Shown here piece by piece: positions 1-10,379 of a DNA stretch of 64,000 nucleotides. Location: NCBI GenBank assembly GCA_958510825.1, contig OY294049.1, positions 29,769,415 to 29,833,414 on the forward strand. Reading direction: 5' to 3'. Under the pieces are notes generated by a model, which saw only the letters and a program-made list of their open reading frames with translations, had not been told where the DNA came from and made no database searches. The number at the start of each line of letters is the position of its first letter. Position 1 is the stretch's first letter. Source of the DNA: Brachypterus glaber. Its lineage: Eukaryota; Arthropoda; Insecta; Coleoptera; Kateretidae. The translations under genes were made by a program, and so were the position numbers.

Positions 1-1560
1 CAGCCTGATCAATACAAGCTAATTGTACTTCTTGACATTAATGGAGCATTCGACAATATCTGGTGGCCCACTATTATCAACTCGCTGGCCGAGTCTAATG
101 TTCCAAACCATATTCTTAGTATCATTAAGAATTATTTTAAGGATCGGTTTTCCCATCTAGTATATGCTGGGGCAATGGTCACCAAACAACTGGAAAAAGG
201 ATGTGGCCAAGGATCGGTCATGGGCCCTCATCTTTGGAACGCTGGACTTAAAAAACTTCTGATGTCAATCCTGGGTCACGGAGAAATTATTGCATATGCT
301 GATGATCTTGCTTATGTTGTTAGTGCACCGACTAGAACTAGCCTGGAAAACAGAGCCAATGCGGACTTGGCGATTATCACAGATTGGGCAACTACTAACA
401 AATTGAAATTCTCCCATGATAAATCCTGCTACATGCTCTTTGGACCCAAATTGGTAAGAAAGCCAGCCATTCGTTTGTACAACAGAATTATCAAAAGAGT
501 TCAAGAGGCTAAGTACTTGGGATTTATTTTGGACATAAAACGTAACTTTTCTGCTCATATTAAATTTGCGGCTGATAAAGCCAAGAGTACATTTTTGCAA
601 CTCAAAAGTCTGACTAGATATCTCTACAATCCCCCTGATAATTCCCTTCGTACTATTTATGAACGTGCTACAATCCCCTCACTTATATACGGGTATGAAA
701 TTTGGGGAGCATACTCAACATACGCCAGAGCAACAACGGCTAACGGCTAACAGTGTTAGCGGAATATGTGCGAGGATAATCAGCGGGACGTACGCATCCA
801 CTTCTTACCAGGCCGCCTGCGTACTAGCCAAAATACCGCCTATGTCGATTACGCTAAGCGAGCTAAACGCTAAAAGGCTTCTCAGGAGGAGGCTTCATGC
901 TTCGCATGGTAACCTAAATTTGGAACCCGGTCTTCCGAGAACTGAAGCTCTAAGATCACTTTCCGCGGAAACAATTCGGCTTTGGCAGCTTACTTGGGAC
1001 GAGGCTTCTCAAGGAAGAGTAACCCATAGCTTTTTCCCCAGCATTGAGCGTCGAATGGCTTTGAATTTCATTCTGGATCGAGAAATTGTACAGATTTTAA
1101 CAGGGCATGGTAATTTCCAAAAGCATCTATACAGAGTCGGAAAAATAAATAGCGCTAACTGTCTTGAGTGTCTAGAGGAAGACAACCCAATCCACCGAAT
1201 TTTAAACTGTCCAAATTTCGCTAATGAAAGAAACACTATAAGCAACTTGGTAGGCGTTATAAGTATCAACTCTTTGGTACAGGATCTGCAGGAAATTGAT
1301 AGTCTGGATCTTCTCAAAAATTTTATTGCAGATGAATTTAGGGACAGAAGACAAGAACGCAATTGAACAGTAAGCTGTAAAAAGTATAGTGTGAGTGTGC
1401 CCGTGATTAAGTGCGCGAGTGCCGGGTGGGTATTAAAGGAGGGTTACGGTACCTCCTGCAGCTGCGGCTAGTCCGCACTGCAAATTTGTGGGTTTGGGCC
1501 TTGAATAAGGTATTGTACCAAACCGTGGCATTTGTATTCCATTGTATTAGGATTAATAAA
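1..1560 (+). pseudogene. 3' part of an R1-clade LINE (RT C-terminal half and 3' UTR)
   Basis: The left edge cuts into a non-LTR reverse transcriptase. Visible in order are motif A (LLDINGAFDN, near 30-60), the GCGQGSVMGP block, the catalytic AYADDL (near 295), the thumb, and a C-terminal CCHC-like knuckle CLECLEEDNPIHRILNC near 1165-1215, ending at a stop at 1364-1366. A frame change between about 690 and 730 splits the protein into 175-750 and 659-1366, so this copy is inactive. About 190 bases of 3' UTR follow, to an AATAAATAAA-type tail near 1560. The RT order and terminal knuckle fit the R1 clade as known from insects. The clade call is from motif memory and was not tested by phylogeny. 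Confidence 0.8.
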
Positions 1561-1702
1561 TAAAGATTGGGATTTCAAAAAAGGACAGGGTTACAGAGGA
1601 CTGAATAGACTGTGTACAGCTATTCAGGGGTGGTGGCCACCTTGGTTTTCCATGGTGGGAAAACCAAGGTGGGGTACCTTCAGTGCTGGGCTCCCCCTTT
1701 CC

Positions 1703-1742
1703 TTTTTTTTTTTTTTTTGTCTGTCTGTCTGTCTGTCTGTCT
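1703..1742. repeat. poly-T followed by (GTCT)n
   Basis: A run of about 16 T is followed by six GTCT units. It sits exactly between the end of one R1-like fragment and the start of the next. GTCT is the reverse complement of the GACA unit that makes up the large arrays at 53-64 kb. Confidence 0.9.
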
Positions 1743-2044
1743 GGGTACGGGATCATGTTCGTTTTTCACAGTGCTTCAGGTGCCTAAAGTTTGGCCATAT
1801 TGCTTCCAAGTGCGATGACTCAAAGCACAATCCAGCCTGTAAATATTGCCTGGATAAGCACCAGTCGAACACATGCCCTAATAAGGACAAACCCGATATA
1901 GCTGTCTGTACTTTGTGCACGTCATATAACAATATTAGGAACATGAGGGATGATGTTAAACATATCGTTGGATCTAACAGGTGTGGAGTTATGAAGAGGA
2001 GGTTGCACGAGCAAGTCGAAAACACGGATTACGAAACTAATTGA
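1743..2044 (+). pseudogene. C-terminal zinc-knuckle end of an R1-like ORF1 (Gag)
   Basis: The frame opens out of the GTCT repeat without a start codon. It encodes a Cys/His-rich segment with CFRCLKFGHIASKC, CKYCLDKHQSNTC and a further CTLC, which are the tandem CCHC knuckles of R1-type ORF1 proteins. It ends in TGA at 2042-2044, 16 bases before the ORF2 start. Everything 5' of the knuckles is missing, so the copy is 5' truncated at the repeat. The predicted role is RNA binding in the retrotransposition particle. Confidence 0.75.
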
Positions 2045-2060
2045 AACTACTTTCAATACT

Positions 2061-3692
2061 ATGGGCTCACTAAAATTTGGACAAGTTAACCTGCAAAAGT
2101 ATTTTACAGCCACCTCCGACATGATTACATCAGCTATCGACCAAAAAATTGACGTACTCATTATCCAAGAACCGTACAGGAAACGAGGAAATAAAGGAGC
2201 CTACTATATTCCACACTGTGGCAAATTCAAGATATTTGCTAGTACAGATAATGAGTTTAGAGCCGCGGTTATTCTACTCAATCCCACACTTGATGGACTA
2301 CTTGTCAAACAGCACACGTCTGACAAGCAATGTGTTGTCAAAGTCAGCTGTGGAAAGTTTCCACAGTTTACTGTTATTTCTGCATATTGGCCGCCTATCA
2401 ATTCTCAAAGAGATATTGCTCCGGACCTGAATGGACTCACTCAAGCACTCTTAGGAATCTCTGATTCACTTATATTGATAGGAATTGACACAAATGCTCG
2501 CAACATCCTGTGGAACTCAGACAGAAATGATGCTAGGGGTAACGAAATATCCGAATTTCTTTCGGAAAGACACCTACATGTTGTTAACCTACCTGGCTTT
2601 CCTCGAACCTTCAGTAATGTACATGGAACCAGTAATATAGACGTCACAGTAACAACAGACCTGGGAATGCATAAAATTACTGATTGGAAAGTACACTCTG
2701 ATAGTACAGGTAGCGACCATAGGTTAATAACTTTTAACTTATTTACAAACTCGGCATCTGGTCTTAGATATAAGTGGGTTAGAAGCAAAACTAATCTAGA
2801 CCGGAATCTTGCTCTGGAAATGGCAGTAAGAGGAATAGAAGAAATTGAAAATACCTTTCCCATTCAAGATATCGTAGCACTAGACGCAGCAGCTAATAAT
2901 TTCACAAAGCTTCTACAAAACATTACTGATACCTGTTTTCGTAAGAAAAAATGCTTTACATCCAAACCCACCTGGTGGAATGAACAAACGGAGGAGAGCA
3001 AAAGAAGACTTCATTCAGCCCGAAAAGCGTTTCAAAGAGCAAGAGAGGAAAGAGAAAGGCTTAGGGAAGCATACGAATCCGCCAAAGAGGCTCACTTATA
3101 TAAGATTGAGACAGTGAGACTAAAATCATGGAACAAGTTTGTTACCACTGAACTAAATACTTCCCCCTGGAGTCTTCCCTACAAGTTGACCACAAAAAAA
3201 CTAGGGTCCAAATTTATTGAGTCCACCATAGAGATTGAGAACGGACAGTACACAGAAGAACGAGAAGAGACTGCTAAGAGAATAATTGATAGATGGGTAA
3301 AAGAGGATAAAGCGGAAGAGGACACCGACCAACAGACCGAACTTAGGTTAAGGGCTAGATTTATTACTACAAATGAGGCAGACATTAGGGAGGTAACTAG
3401 AGAGGAGGTAGTCATGTTTATTAGAGCACTGAACAACAGAAAGACTCCAGGACCTGATAATATCCCAGTTGTGCTACTAAAAGTGCTTTGTCCAATTATA
3501 GATAACTTCTTGGCCAGAATATTTAATCACTGTTTGGAACATGGATATTTTCCCAAAGTATGGAAAGAAGGAAGAATTATAATGATAAGAAAATCAGGAA
3601 GCACAAAAGAAGGTATTGAAGGATGCCGACCTATTACTCTGCTTTCTTTTGTCGGAAAGCTACTTGAACGAGTGAATATTTTGATATTTTGA
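2061..3692 (+). pseudogene. R1-like ORF2: AP endonuclease plus start of reverse transcriptase, 3' truncated
   Basis: The 543-codon frame starts at ATG 2061. Residues about 1-225 are an apurinic-type endonuclease, with QEPY near 36, the LIGIDTNARN Asp/Asn block near 140, SNIDVT near 192 and the SDHRLI catalytic Asp-His near 218. A basic Lys/Arg-rich linker follows. RT blocks 0-2 start at about residue 440 (RKTPGPDNIP, then GCRPITLLSFVGKLLER). The frame then breaks off at about 3675 in unrelated AT-rich DNA, before the catalytic YADD. The piece at 1-1560 starts just beyond this break point in the RT, so the two do not overlap in protein space. Confidence 0.85.
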
Positions 3693-3848
3693 ACATATAA
3701 ATTTTTTTGACATTCTCCTCACTAATTAACCTCGAAATTTCCTAGTAATGACCTTGCAACGACCTTTGGATGCCTTTTAAGGGTAAGAAAACACCGGATT
3801 CGAACTCAGCGACCCCAAAAACTTATATATTTTTTTCAGATGTTTTCT

Positions 3849-4160
3849 CAGTTTGACCTTCAAATGACTTTGAAACTGACGTGATAGAGCTTGACCACCC
3901 TTAGCATCGGAATCAGCTACCTCAAAAACTTATTTATGATTTTTTTCAGATTTTTTCAACCACCTTTTCTCAGTTTGACCTTCATATGACCTTGAAACTG
4001 ACGTGATAGAGCTTGACCACCCTTAGCATCGGAATCAGCTACCTCAAAAAGTTATTTATGATTTTTTTCAGATTTTTTCAACCACCTTTTCTCGGTTTGA
4101 CCTTCAAATGACCTTGAAACTGATGTGATAGAGCTTGACCGACCTCGAAATCAGTGACCC
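3849..4160. repeat. 122-bp tandem repeat, about 2.6 copies
   Basis: The anchor GTTTGACCTTC recurs at about 3850, 3972 and 4094, which is a spacing of 122 bases. Each unit continues with ACCTTGAAACTGA and GATAGAGCTTGACC. Copies differ by a few substitutions. There is no coding content. Confidence 0.85.
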
Positions 4161-5150
4161 CAAAAACCCCTGGGTACCTGGGTCTGGTCCGGTGTTTTTT
4201 TCCATTCTAAATGTTGACCTGTGTAATTAATAATCAATAATTAATAATAATTATAATATAAAGTTTATGGAGGGACACCTCTAATTAATAGCTTAAATAT
4301 TTCACATTAAATTTGATTTAGTTTAGTTTATTAGTTTATACTCATTTTTGGACCTTTAAAAAGGTAGTTTATACATACTCAGAGTGTTATAATTACAATA
4401 AATTTAGATTATTTTTAATTTAATTCACAGATGGCAAAAGGCAATATTTTCTTTACTCTCCATCATGACATGTACATAATTTTATCCATAATAATAATCT
4501 TCCATTTTCTTTAGAAGGACGCAAATTGGAGGTCACTTCTAATACCTTTTTTTCACATTTTACGCCAACAGCCCATTTTTCTATCATAAAATAAACCAAA
4601 TTTAAATTTAAAAAATTTACATGGTAAATGACATTTATATACAAATATATACAAAGAACTTAAAGTTCTTAATATATTACATACTAATTTGTTTTTTTAA
4701 TAATTTTTATAAGATAAAGTTGTTCTTTTTTTTTACTTTTTTACTACTTTAATTTAACTTATATTTTACATTAATTTTAATTTTTTAAATTTACATAACA
4801 TAAATCACAGATATGATGATTTTTTTTATTTTACTTTTTTTTAGTATTTTACTTGAATTCATTATTTTACTTTAATTAAAATTTTACTCTAATTTAAATT
4901 TACTATACTATATATAAAATATATATTTCTATTTACTGCTCTACAGGCACATCCTACTAACATAGTATATACTATATAAGTATAAGTACAATAAATTAGA
5001 AAAAACGTAAAAAAAACGATCCATCTGAACGATTTTTTTATATTTGCCTAAATTGATTTAATCAATTTATGAAAAAAAATCAGGGGTCGGAAAAAGTTAA
5101 AATTTGCAAAAAACCAAAGTGGGACGTTTTTTGGCGAATTTGGGAAATTC
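4161..5150. other. AT-rich non-coding stretch
   Basis: Very AT-rich sequence with homopolymer runs and no convincing reading frame. I see no terminal repeats or RNA gene here. Confidence 0.6.
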
Positions 5151-5207
5151 TAAACTACCGTATAATACTATTCTAGCGCTTGCGCTGTGAATAGTATAAT
5201 AATAAAT
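5151..5207. repeat. GCGC-centred hairpin motif (copy 1)
   Basis: ACTATTC, then TAGCGC-TT-GCGCT, then GAATAGT forms a near-perfect palindrome in otherwise AT-rich DNA. A second copy with the same flank (CTACCGTAT... and AATAATAAAA) lies at 30205-30250 inside the Tc1/mariner element. Confidence 0.6.
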
Positions 5208-5309
5208 CATCAATTAATATCACCTAATTTTGTTGACTATTATACTGTGTACCAATTTATGATCCCACCATTCATTCACTTATTTTTGGCGCCCAAAACT
5301 ATTTTTTAT

Positions 5310-5600
5310 ACAGGGTGTCCCACTACTGTGGAAAATTTCAATAACTCATTTACTATAAGAGTTAAAGCAAACATTTTGAAACAAAAGTTACATGATATCA
5401 AGGGCTTCATAACGTAGGGGTGTATGTGACATTTGCTTTGATTTTGAGATTTTGAGCGTTTTAAATTTGGTTTGATAAGATAAACCTAAAACCATCAAAA
5501 TTTCAAAATCAAAAAAAAAATGTAATATACGCCCCTATGTTAAAAAGCCCTCAATGTGATAGTGCATTTAACGTAAATTATTCTAATTTATACAGAGTGT
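5310..5600. repeat. Hairpin-bearing repeat next to an ACAGGGTGTCC motif
   Basis: Starts at TATACAGGGTGTCC and ends near TATACAGAGTGTTCC. The interior pairs with itself: AGGGCTTCATAACGTAGGGG near 5400 faces CCCCTATGTTAAAAAGCCCT near 5535. This looks like a MITE remnant. No target duplication was found. Confidence 0.45.
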
Positions 5601-5817
5601 TCCATTTTTACCTTACACTACACTACTTTGTTATTTTTTAAATAGAATACTATATTTTTTATCACACTTTTAATAAAAACTTCAAACTCTTACTAATTTT
5701 GATAGGACATAATCCTGGTCTAAAGTTTATTAGTTATTCAGCAAGTTATGTATGAGTCACATACTCATAAAGCCATTTCATTGTCATTTTTGAGTCAGCC
5801 AGAACCAAATTACTACC

Positions 5818-5943
5818 ACGCAGTGCAGTTTGTAAATTAGAAAGTACAACCACCGAACTCCGCGTTGTCTTTGATGGCAGTGCAAAGAATTACAATCAAA
5901 AATCTTTGAATGATTTTCCTATGAGAGGCCCAAATTTACATCT
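5818..5943 (+). pseudogene. Fragment of a BEL/Pao reverse transcriptase
   Basis: One frame from 5831 reads through ESTTTELRVVFDGSAK and then SLNDFPMRGP. This is the characteristic block at the start of BEL/Pao RT (STTTxLRVVFDGSAK...SLNDxLMxGP). A small indel separates it from an upstream YYH-AV remnant in another frame. Only about 35-40 codons survive with no RT beyond, so it is a relic. It is too short for a routine ORF call. Confidence 0.7.
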
Positions 5944-6516
5944 AGTCATTTCAAACAGGGGCCTGCAAAACGGGGAGCCTTGTCATTGTTTTGCCCAAAA
6001 CTTTTTTCTGTATAAATATATAAAAAAGTAATACTTGTTGTATTATAACGTAAGATTAACCGTTTTATAGAGTTGAAATTTCACGTTTCAAAGACCAAAA
6101 ATTGAACACTAAAAAGTTAACAACCAAAATTTCAATGGTGCAGGGTAAATTTACATAAAAAAAAATAAAGAAAAAAACTTCAAATACATTTTTCTACAAC
6201 GGTTAATCTTAAGGTATTAAAACAAAGGTAAAAAAATAACTACATGAAAATGACATAAGATAATAGCCTTATTTAGCTTAGATCATATGAAAAAACCTCG
6301 TTGCTATAGCTCAAAGTTCCTGAGTTATTAAATAAGCGATTTTTTTAGCCCCTTTTAAAGCGGCATTTTTAGACATGTTTATAGCACATTTTTTTCATAT
6401 TTTCTGATGTAGATTTATATTATTTATTTATTGTACGGGATAACCCCCATTACTATGCAAATAATATTTTATTAAGAAAGTAAGTGACAATACCTACACA
6501 CTGTATACTGCCCTAA
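5944..6516. other. AT-rich, nothing recognised
   Basis: No reading frame, terminal repeat or RNA gene could be supported in this interval. Confidence 0.5.
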
Positions 6517-6629
6517 TAAGCTAGAAAGCAGTAGCTACATTTGTCGCATAGCGACGTTTTCACGTCAACTCTAATGTAATATTTTGAAAACGCTGCTATT
6601 GACAAATGGAGTTACTGCTTTCTAGCTTA
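6517..6629. mobile_element. 113-bp hairpin MITE
   Basis: Inverted ends of about 29 bases with one or two mismatches: TAAGCTAGAAAGCAGTA on the left is matched by its complement TACTGCTTTCTAGCTTA on the right, followed inward by a shared CATTTGTC. The right end lies one base before the next MITE. Confidence 0.75.
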
Positions 6630-6630
6630 G

Positions 6631-7092
6631 GGAACGTTTAAGTATTACGTAACAAAAAATGTGGCCTCACCCCCACATGTAACGCTGCGTAAAATTTTTT
6701 TACGTAACATTTTTTTTACAAAAAGTAAAGAAATTGAAAGGAAATTTTGCTTTAAGGTTTAAACCGGGTTTTAACCGGTTATTGCTTCCGTATTTTAACC
6801 AAAAACCGGTCTGAGGTAATTTCTGCAACCGGTTAACCGAAAACCGGTTATTACCTATGGTTTTCCATCTTTATTTTTTTACTTTAGAGGATTTAGTGAA
6901 CGCCGTGTGCTATAAAATTTGCAACGAATCCGTATCTTAGGCCTAGATCATTACCTAGATCCAATAATTATGTTATAAGTTTATAATTATTTAAGTGTTA
7001 CGTAAAATTTTTACTCAAACCCACCCCTCTCTGTTACGCGGTGTAACGTTTTCGAAACCCCCCCCCCAGAGCGTTACGTAATACTTGAATGG
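6631..7092. mobile_element. MITE with ACGTTTAAGTATTACGTAAC ends
   Basis: The left end GGAACGTTTAAGTATTACG faces GTTACGTAATACTTGAATGG at the right. The same terminal sequence (GCGTTACGTAATACTTGAACG) occurs at about 11697 and 20111, so this is a multicopy family. The right end is about 16 bases upstream of an ATP9 splice acceptor. Confidence 0.7.
6757..6862. repeat. AACCGGTT-rich nested repeat
   Basis: Several copies of AACCGGTT or close variants in both orientations lie within about 105 bases, inside the surrounding MITE. This is a palindromic small element. Function unknown. Confidence 0.5.
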
Positions 7093-7108
7093 TTTTTGCC
7101 TTTTTTAG

Positions 7109-7211
7109 TTGGATTCCTTAAATAATGACGAGAGTTTGGATTTGGAAAACACTCTTTGGAGTAATTGCATAATTGCTTCAGGACAGGCAACTGGGGTTGT
7201 AATTTACACAG
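7109..7211 (+). CDS. ATP9: ATP9-type P4-ATPase, exon A (actuator-domain end)
   Basis: The exon follows a TTTTTTAG acceptor and ends ACAG|gtaat. It encodes LDSLNNDESLDLENTLWSNC and then IIASGQATGVVIYTG. This matches the end of the actuator domain of class-2 P4-ATPases (ATP9A, ATP9B, Neo1), which are Golgi/endosomal phospholipid flippase-type pumps. The last G is completed by GT at the start of the next exon (phase 1). The exon is too short to appear as an independent ORF and was placed by splice sites and family order. Earlier exons (cytosolic N terminus, TM1-2, the rest of the actuator) are not in the window. Confidence 0.85.
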
Positions 7212-7235
7212 GTAATTTATATATTATTAATATAC

Positions 7236-8094
7236 GGGTAGTTCTCGAAATCGAAATCTCGAAATTCCTGTCCTTTCAGTTTTAACAAAAATGTGACCAA
7301 CTTTTATCGGTACGATTGTTTCCTTGCAAGCTCCATTATTGTGGCTACTAGTATCAGTAATAATTTCCGAATCATGTGTAAGTAAAAAAAATAAAAAAAT
7401 AATGTTCCGAAAATCATTCCCTCACTATGTCCCAAGCTCCAGATTAAAATACTTTCGGATTTTTAAATCAACAATTTCTCAAAAAAAAACTAATTGCAAG
7501 TTTGACTAATCGTTTAAAAATACAATATTTTTTTGAAATTATTATTTTGGAACAAAAAATAAGGACTAAAAAAATTATTTTTTTATGTGTCCCAACAAAA
7601 AAAATCATTCCCTCATATCTTTACTGACAGCCAATTTATGAACGCATTTTTAATCATGTGTGAACGCTTCCATTAGTTTTTGATTGTTGGCAGTACTGTT
7701 AATTTTTAAATATTGGCGAATTCATCTTGGGTGTGTTAGGGTTTCTGTTACAAAAAGCAAAGTAAAGTAAATTATGATTCTTCAACAATAAAACTTGTAT
7801 ATTTTTATAGAGAATCTTGTGATTTAAGTACAAGGTAATACCAATGTAAGAACAATATTTTGAAAATAAATAACAAGATTCTCTATACATGTTTTATTGT
7901 CGTCGTCATTCCCTCACTCTCAAGTTTTTTAACTACTTTCATAATTATCTTAAAACACATTTATTCTGGAGACCACTATATCATCAAAGTCTAGTAACAT
8001 AAGTACTATGAAATTCACAGAAAATAATAAATTAATTACAATGTTTTTTATTAATTTCTTAAGATGAAATTTTGGAATTTCCTGAGAACTACCC
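7236..8094. mobile_element. 859-bp DNA element with GGGTAGTTCTC ends and ATAC duplication
   Basis: GGGTAGTTCTC at the left is mirrored by GAGAACTACCC at the right. The 4-mer ATAC flanks both ends (7232-7235, 8095-8098). No transposase frame is visible, so it is non-autonomous. It lies in the intron between ATP9 exons A and B. It contains the hairpin at 7784-7898 and repeated ATTCCCTCA phrases. Confidence 0.7.
7784..7898. mobile_element. About 115-bp hairpin MITE nested in the 859-bp element
   Basis: ACAATAAAACTTGTATA...AGAGAATCTTGT on the left pairs with ACAAGATTCTCTATACATG... on the right. The arms are about 28-35 bases with a small loopout. Confidence 0.6.
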
Positions 8095-8233
8095 ATACAT
8101 TTTAAGCCAGGTTTTTAACCTAGCTGTAACTTTTACCAGTGAAATAGTCATGATAATAAAATTAACCTGACATTTACAGTTTTTTTTGTTTAAACATTAG
8201 ATATATTCTTTTGATGTTCTTGTACATCTTTAG

Positions 8234-8441
8234 GTCCAGAAACCAGATCTGTAATGAACAACTCTCAGCCACGTTCAAAAGTTGGCCTATTAGATATGGA
8301 GGTCAATACCATTACAAAACTGTTGTTCTGTGCTGTAATTGCACTATCTATGATTATGATGGCTTTGAAAGGGTTCAGTGGGCCATGGTATAGATATATG
8401 TTTAGATTTGTTCTTTTGTTTTCATACATTATTCCTATCAG
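8234..8441 (+). CDS. ATP9: ATP9-type P4-ATPase, exon B (TM3-TM4 region)
   Basis: Acceptor CTTTAG|G and donor CAG|gttagt. The exon encodes [20 protein letters not shown], then a hydrophobic helix, GPWYR, and a second helix ending FSYIIPI. This is the TM3-TM4 segment of the family. The P-I-S/L turn of TM4 is where P4-ATPases differ from ion pumps. The final AG is completed by T from exon C to give Ser (phase 2). Frame and length match the ATP9 order without gaps, which supports a live gene. Confidence 0.92.
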
Positions 8442-8627
8442 GTTAGTAAATAAATAAATAAATAACTTTATTGCCCAACAGACAAGCCAATTAAATGTAG
8501 TAAACATGTTAAGAATTCATCCACATCTTACAAGCAATGACTTTTTCTTTTTAAAATTGTTGAAAAAATTAAACTATAATCTTCTTTATTGTTGTGTTTT
8601 GTTCTTACTTTCAATCAGTTAATTAAG

Positions 8628-8850
8628 TTTAAGGGTAAATCTGGACATGGGCAAATCTTTTTACTCATGGGCGATTGGCAAAGATCCTGCTATGCTTGGT
8701 ACTGCTGTCAGATGTACGACAATTCCTGAAGAACTAGGAAGAATTTCCTATCTTTTATCGGATAAAACTGGTACTTTAACCCAAAATTCGATGGTTTTGA
8801 AAAGAATCCATCTTGGATCTGTAAGCTATGCAGCAGACAGCTTTGTCGAT
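8628..8850 (+). CDS. ATP9: ATP9-type P4-ATPase, exon C (phosphorylation site)
   Basis: The acceptor is the AG at 8626-8627 rather than the nearer CAG at 8617-8618, because only this choice joins [11 protein letters not shown] without a stop. The exon carries [20 protein letters not shown] with LTQN. The Asp of DKTGT is the residue phosphorylated in the pump cycle, and TIPEELG is diagnostic for the ATP9 group. Donor GAT|gtaagt, phase 0. The exon encodes the end of TM4 and the first part of the P domain. Confidence 0.95.
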
Positions 8851-8963
8851 GTAAGTTATACAATGTCATACATTTCTGAAAACAATAATCAGGACAATCT
8901 AAATTAATTAATATTCATATTTTGTTGTATTAGTTAGTATTACTATTTAGTACAACAAGCTTT

Positions 8964-9204
8964 TTACTGTCCGACAACATAACCTTGGCTAGCAGGGCAT
9001 CAGTAGGCGGAAAGAAATGCCTTGCCTCTCATTGGTGTTCTGTGGCATCTCCTAGCATACTACGATCCTAATAGTAATGAATTAGCTAGAAATTATTAAA
9101 AGCTAGATAAAGATAAAGAGGACAGGGAAAACTGTTTTAACTCAAAAAGTGTAAAACATATAAAATGTGATAATAAATCAACAGGTTATTTTGTCGGACG
9201 GTAA
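8964..9204. mobile_element. About 240-bp MITE with TTACTGTCCGACAA ends
   Basis: TTACTGTCCGACAACATAAC at the left is matched by the complement of GTTATTTTGTCGGACGGTAA at the right, with about 19 of 22 positions pairing. Internal sequence is non-coding. No clear target duplication. It lies in the intron between ATP9 exons C and D. Confidence 0.6.
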
Positions 9205-9378
9205 TTGTGTTTAATTTGGTTAAGAGTCTCTGATGTACAGTTTTAAAAACGATTTACTCTTAAATGTTAGTACCATTATGGTAGGTGTTTCGAATTTTGT
9301 CGTTTGTCCTGCTTATTAATTCCAAAATTAGTTAAATCATTTTGAACAATATATTAATATCTAAAAATAATTTTTTAG

Positions 9379-9975
9379 TTGAGCAATATATTAAAATACT
9401 TATTCAAATCATCAGGCGAAAGTTCAAACAGCGCTGTCACTAAAAAATTCCGAACTTCCGAAAACACTCGCATTAAGGACGCCGTTCAAGCTTTAGCTTT
9501 ATGTCACAACGTTACGCCCGTATACGAAACAAACGAAATCAACGACGAAACAGGCTCTGTGACATCAGAAACCGAAGCCGATCAACATATATCATCCCAA
9601 ATATCAGTTACCTACCAAGCTTCAAGTCCCGACGAAGTAGCTTTAGTCCAATGGACTCAAGATGTCGGTTTATGTTTGAGCAAGCGCGATTTAACGTCTA
9701 TGCAACTGAAGACACCTGATGGTAGACTTATAAACTACGCTATTCTTCAAGTGTTTCCGTTTACCAGCGAAACTAAACGTATGGGAATTATCGTGAAAGA
9801 TTTGCAAACCGGGGAAATTTTGTTCTACTTAAAAGGCGCGGATGTTGTTATGGCTGCGATAGTTCAGTACAGCGATTGGTTGGATGAAGAAGTTGGCAAT
9901 ATGGCTAGAGATGGATTAAGAACATTGGTCGTAGCTAGGAAAACGCTTACTGAAGAACAGTATTTAGATTTTGAG
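9379..9975 (+). CDS. ATP9: ATP9-type P4-ATPase, exon D (nucleotide-binding domain)
   Basis: Acceptor TTTTTTAG|TTG and donor GAG|gtaggt, phase 0 at both ends, 199 codons. It contains [12 protein letters not shown], then [26 protein letters not shown] and YLKGADVVM. These are the conserved nucleotide-binding (N) domain motifs of P4-ATPases; KGA contacts ATP. An acidic, Ser/Thr-rich insert (residues about 45-70) is where family members vary most. The codons after 9975 are intron. This is the longest exon of the gene in the window. Confidence 0.95.
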
Positions 9976-10036
9976 GTAGGTAGCTTAAGTCAAGGAATTC
10001 ATGTTATCTAAATTCAGTATTTTTCACATGTTTTAG

Positions 10037-10286
10037 ACTAAATATAATGCAGCCCGTATGTCAACTTCGGACAGAGTGGCTCTAGTAGCACAAGTAGTAG
10101 AATCTTTAGAAAGGGAGATGGAGTTGTTATGTATTACTGGTGTAGAAGATAAGTTACAAGATAATGTTAGGAATACTTTAGAGTTATTGCGAAATGCTGG
10201 TATCAAGATTTGGATGTTGACTGGTGACAAACTTGAAACAGCAACGTGTATTGCCAAAAGTTCGAGACTAGTCTCGAAAACACAAG
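10037..10286 (+). CDS. ATP9: ATP9-type P4-ATPase, exon E (P-domain, TGDK motif)
   Basis: Acceptor TTTTAG|ACT and donor CAAG|gtaaaa, leaving phase 1. It encodes [20 protein letters not shown], then [11 protein letters not shown]-type helices and [14 protein letters not shown]. The TGDK motif of the P domain coordinates the phosphorylated Asp, and EDKLQ is the conserved P4-ATPase segment before it. The intron to exon D is only 61 bp, unlike the large downstream intron. Confidence 0.95.
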
Positions 10287-10379
10287 GTAAAATTACTTAG
10301 TCGTTTAAGTTAGTGCGTGTCACGCATTTTTTATTTAAAAATGTATCTATACTAAACATTTTTACATAAATTTGCAGTC

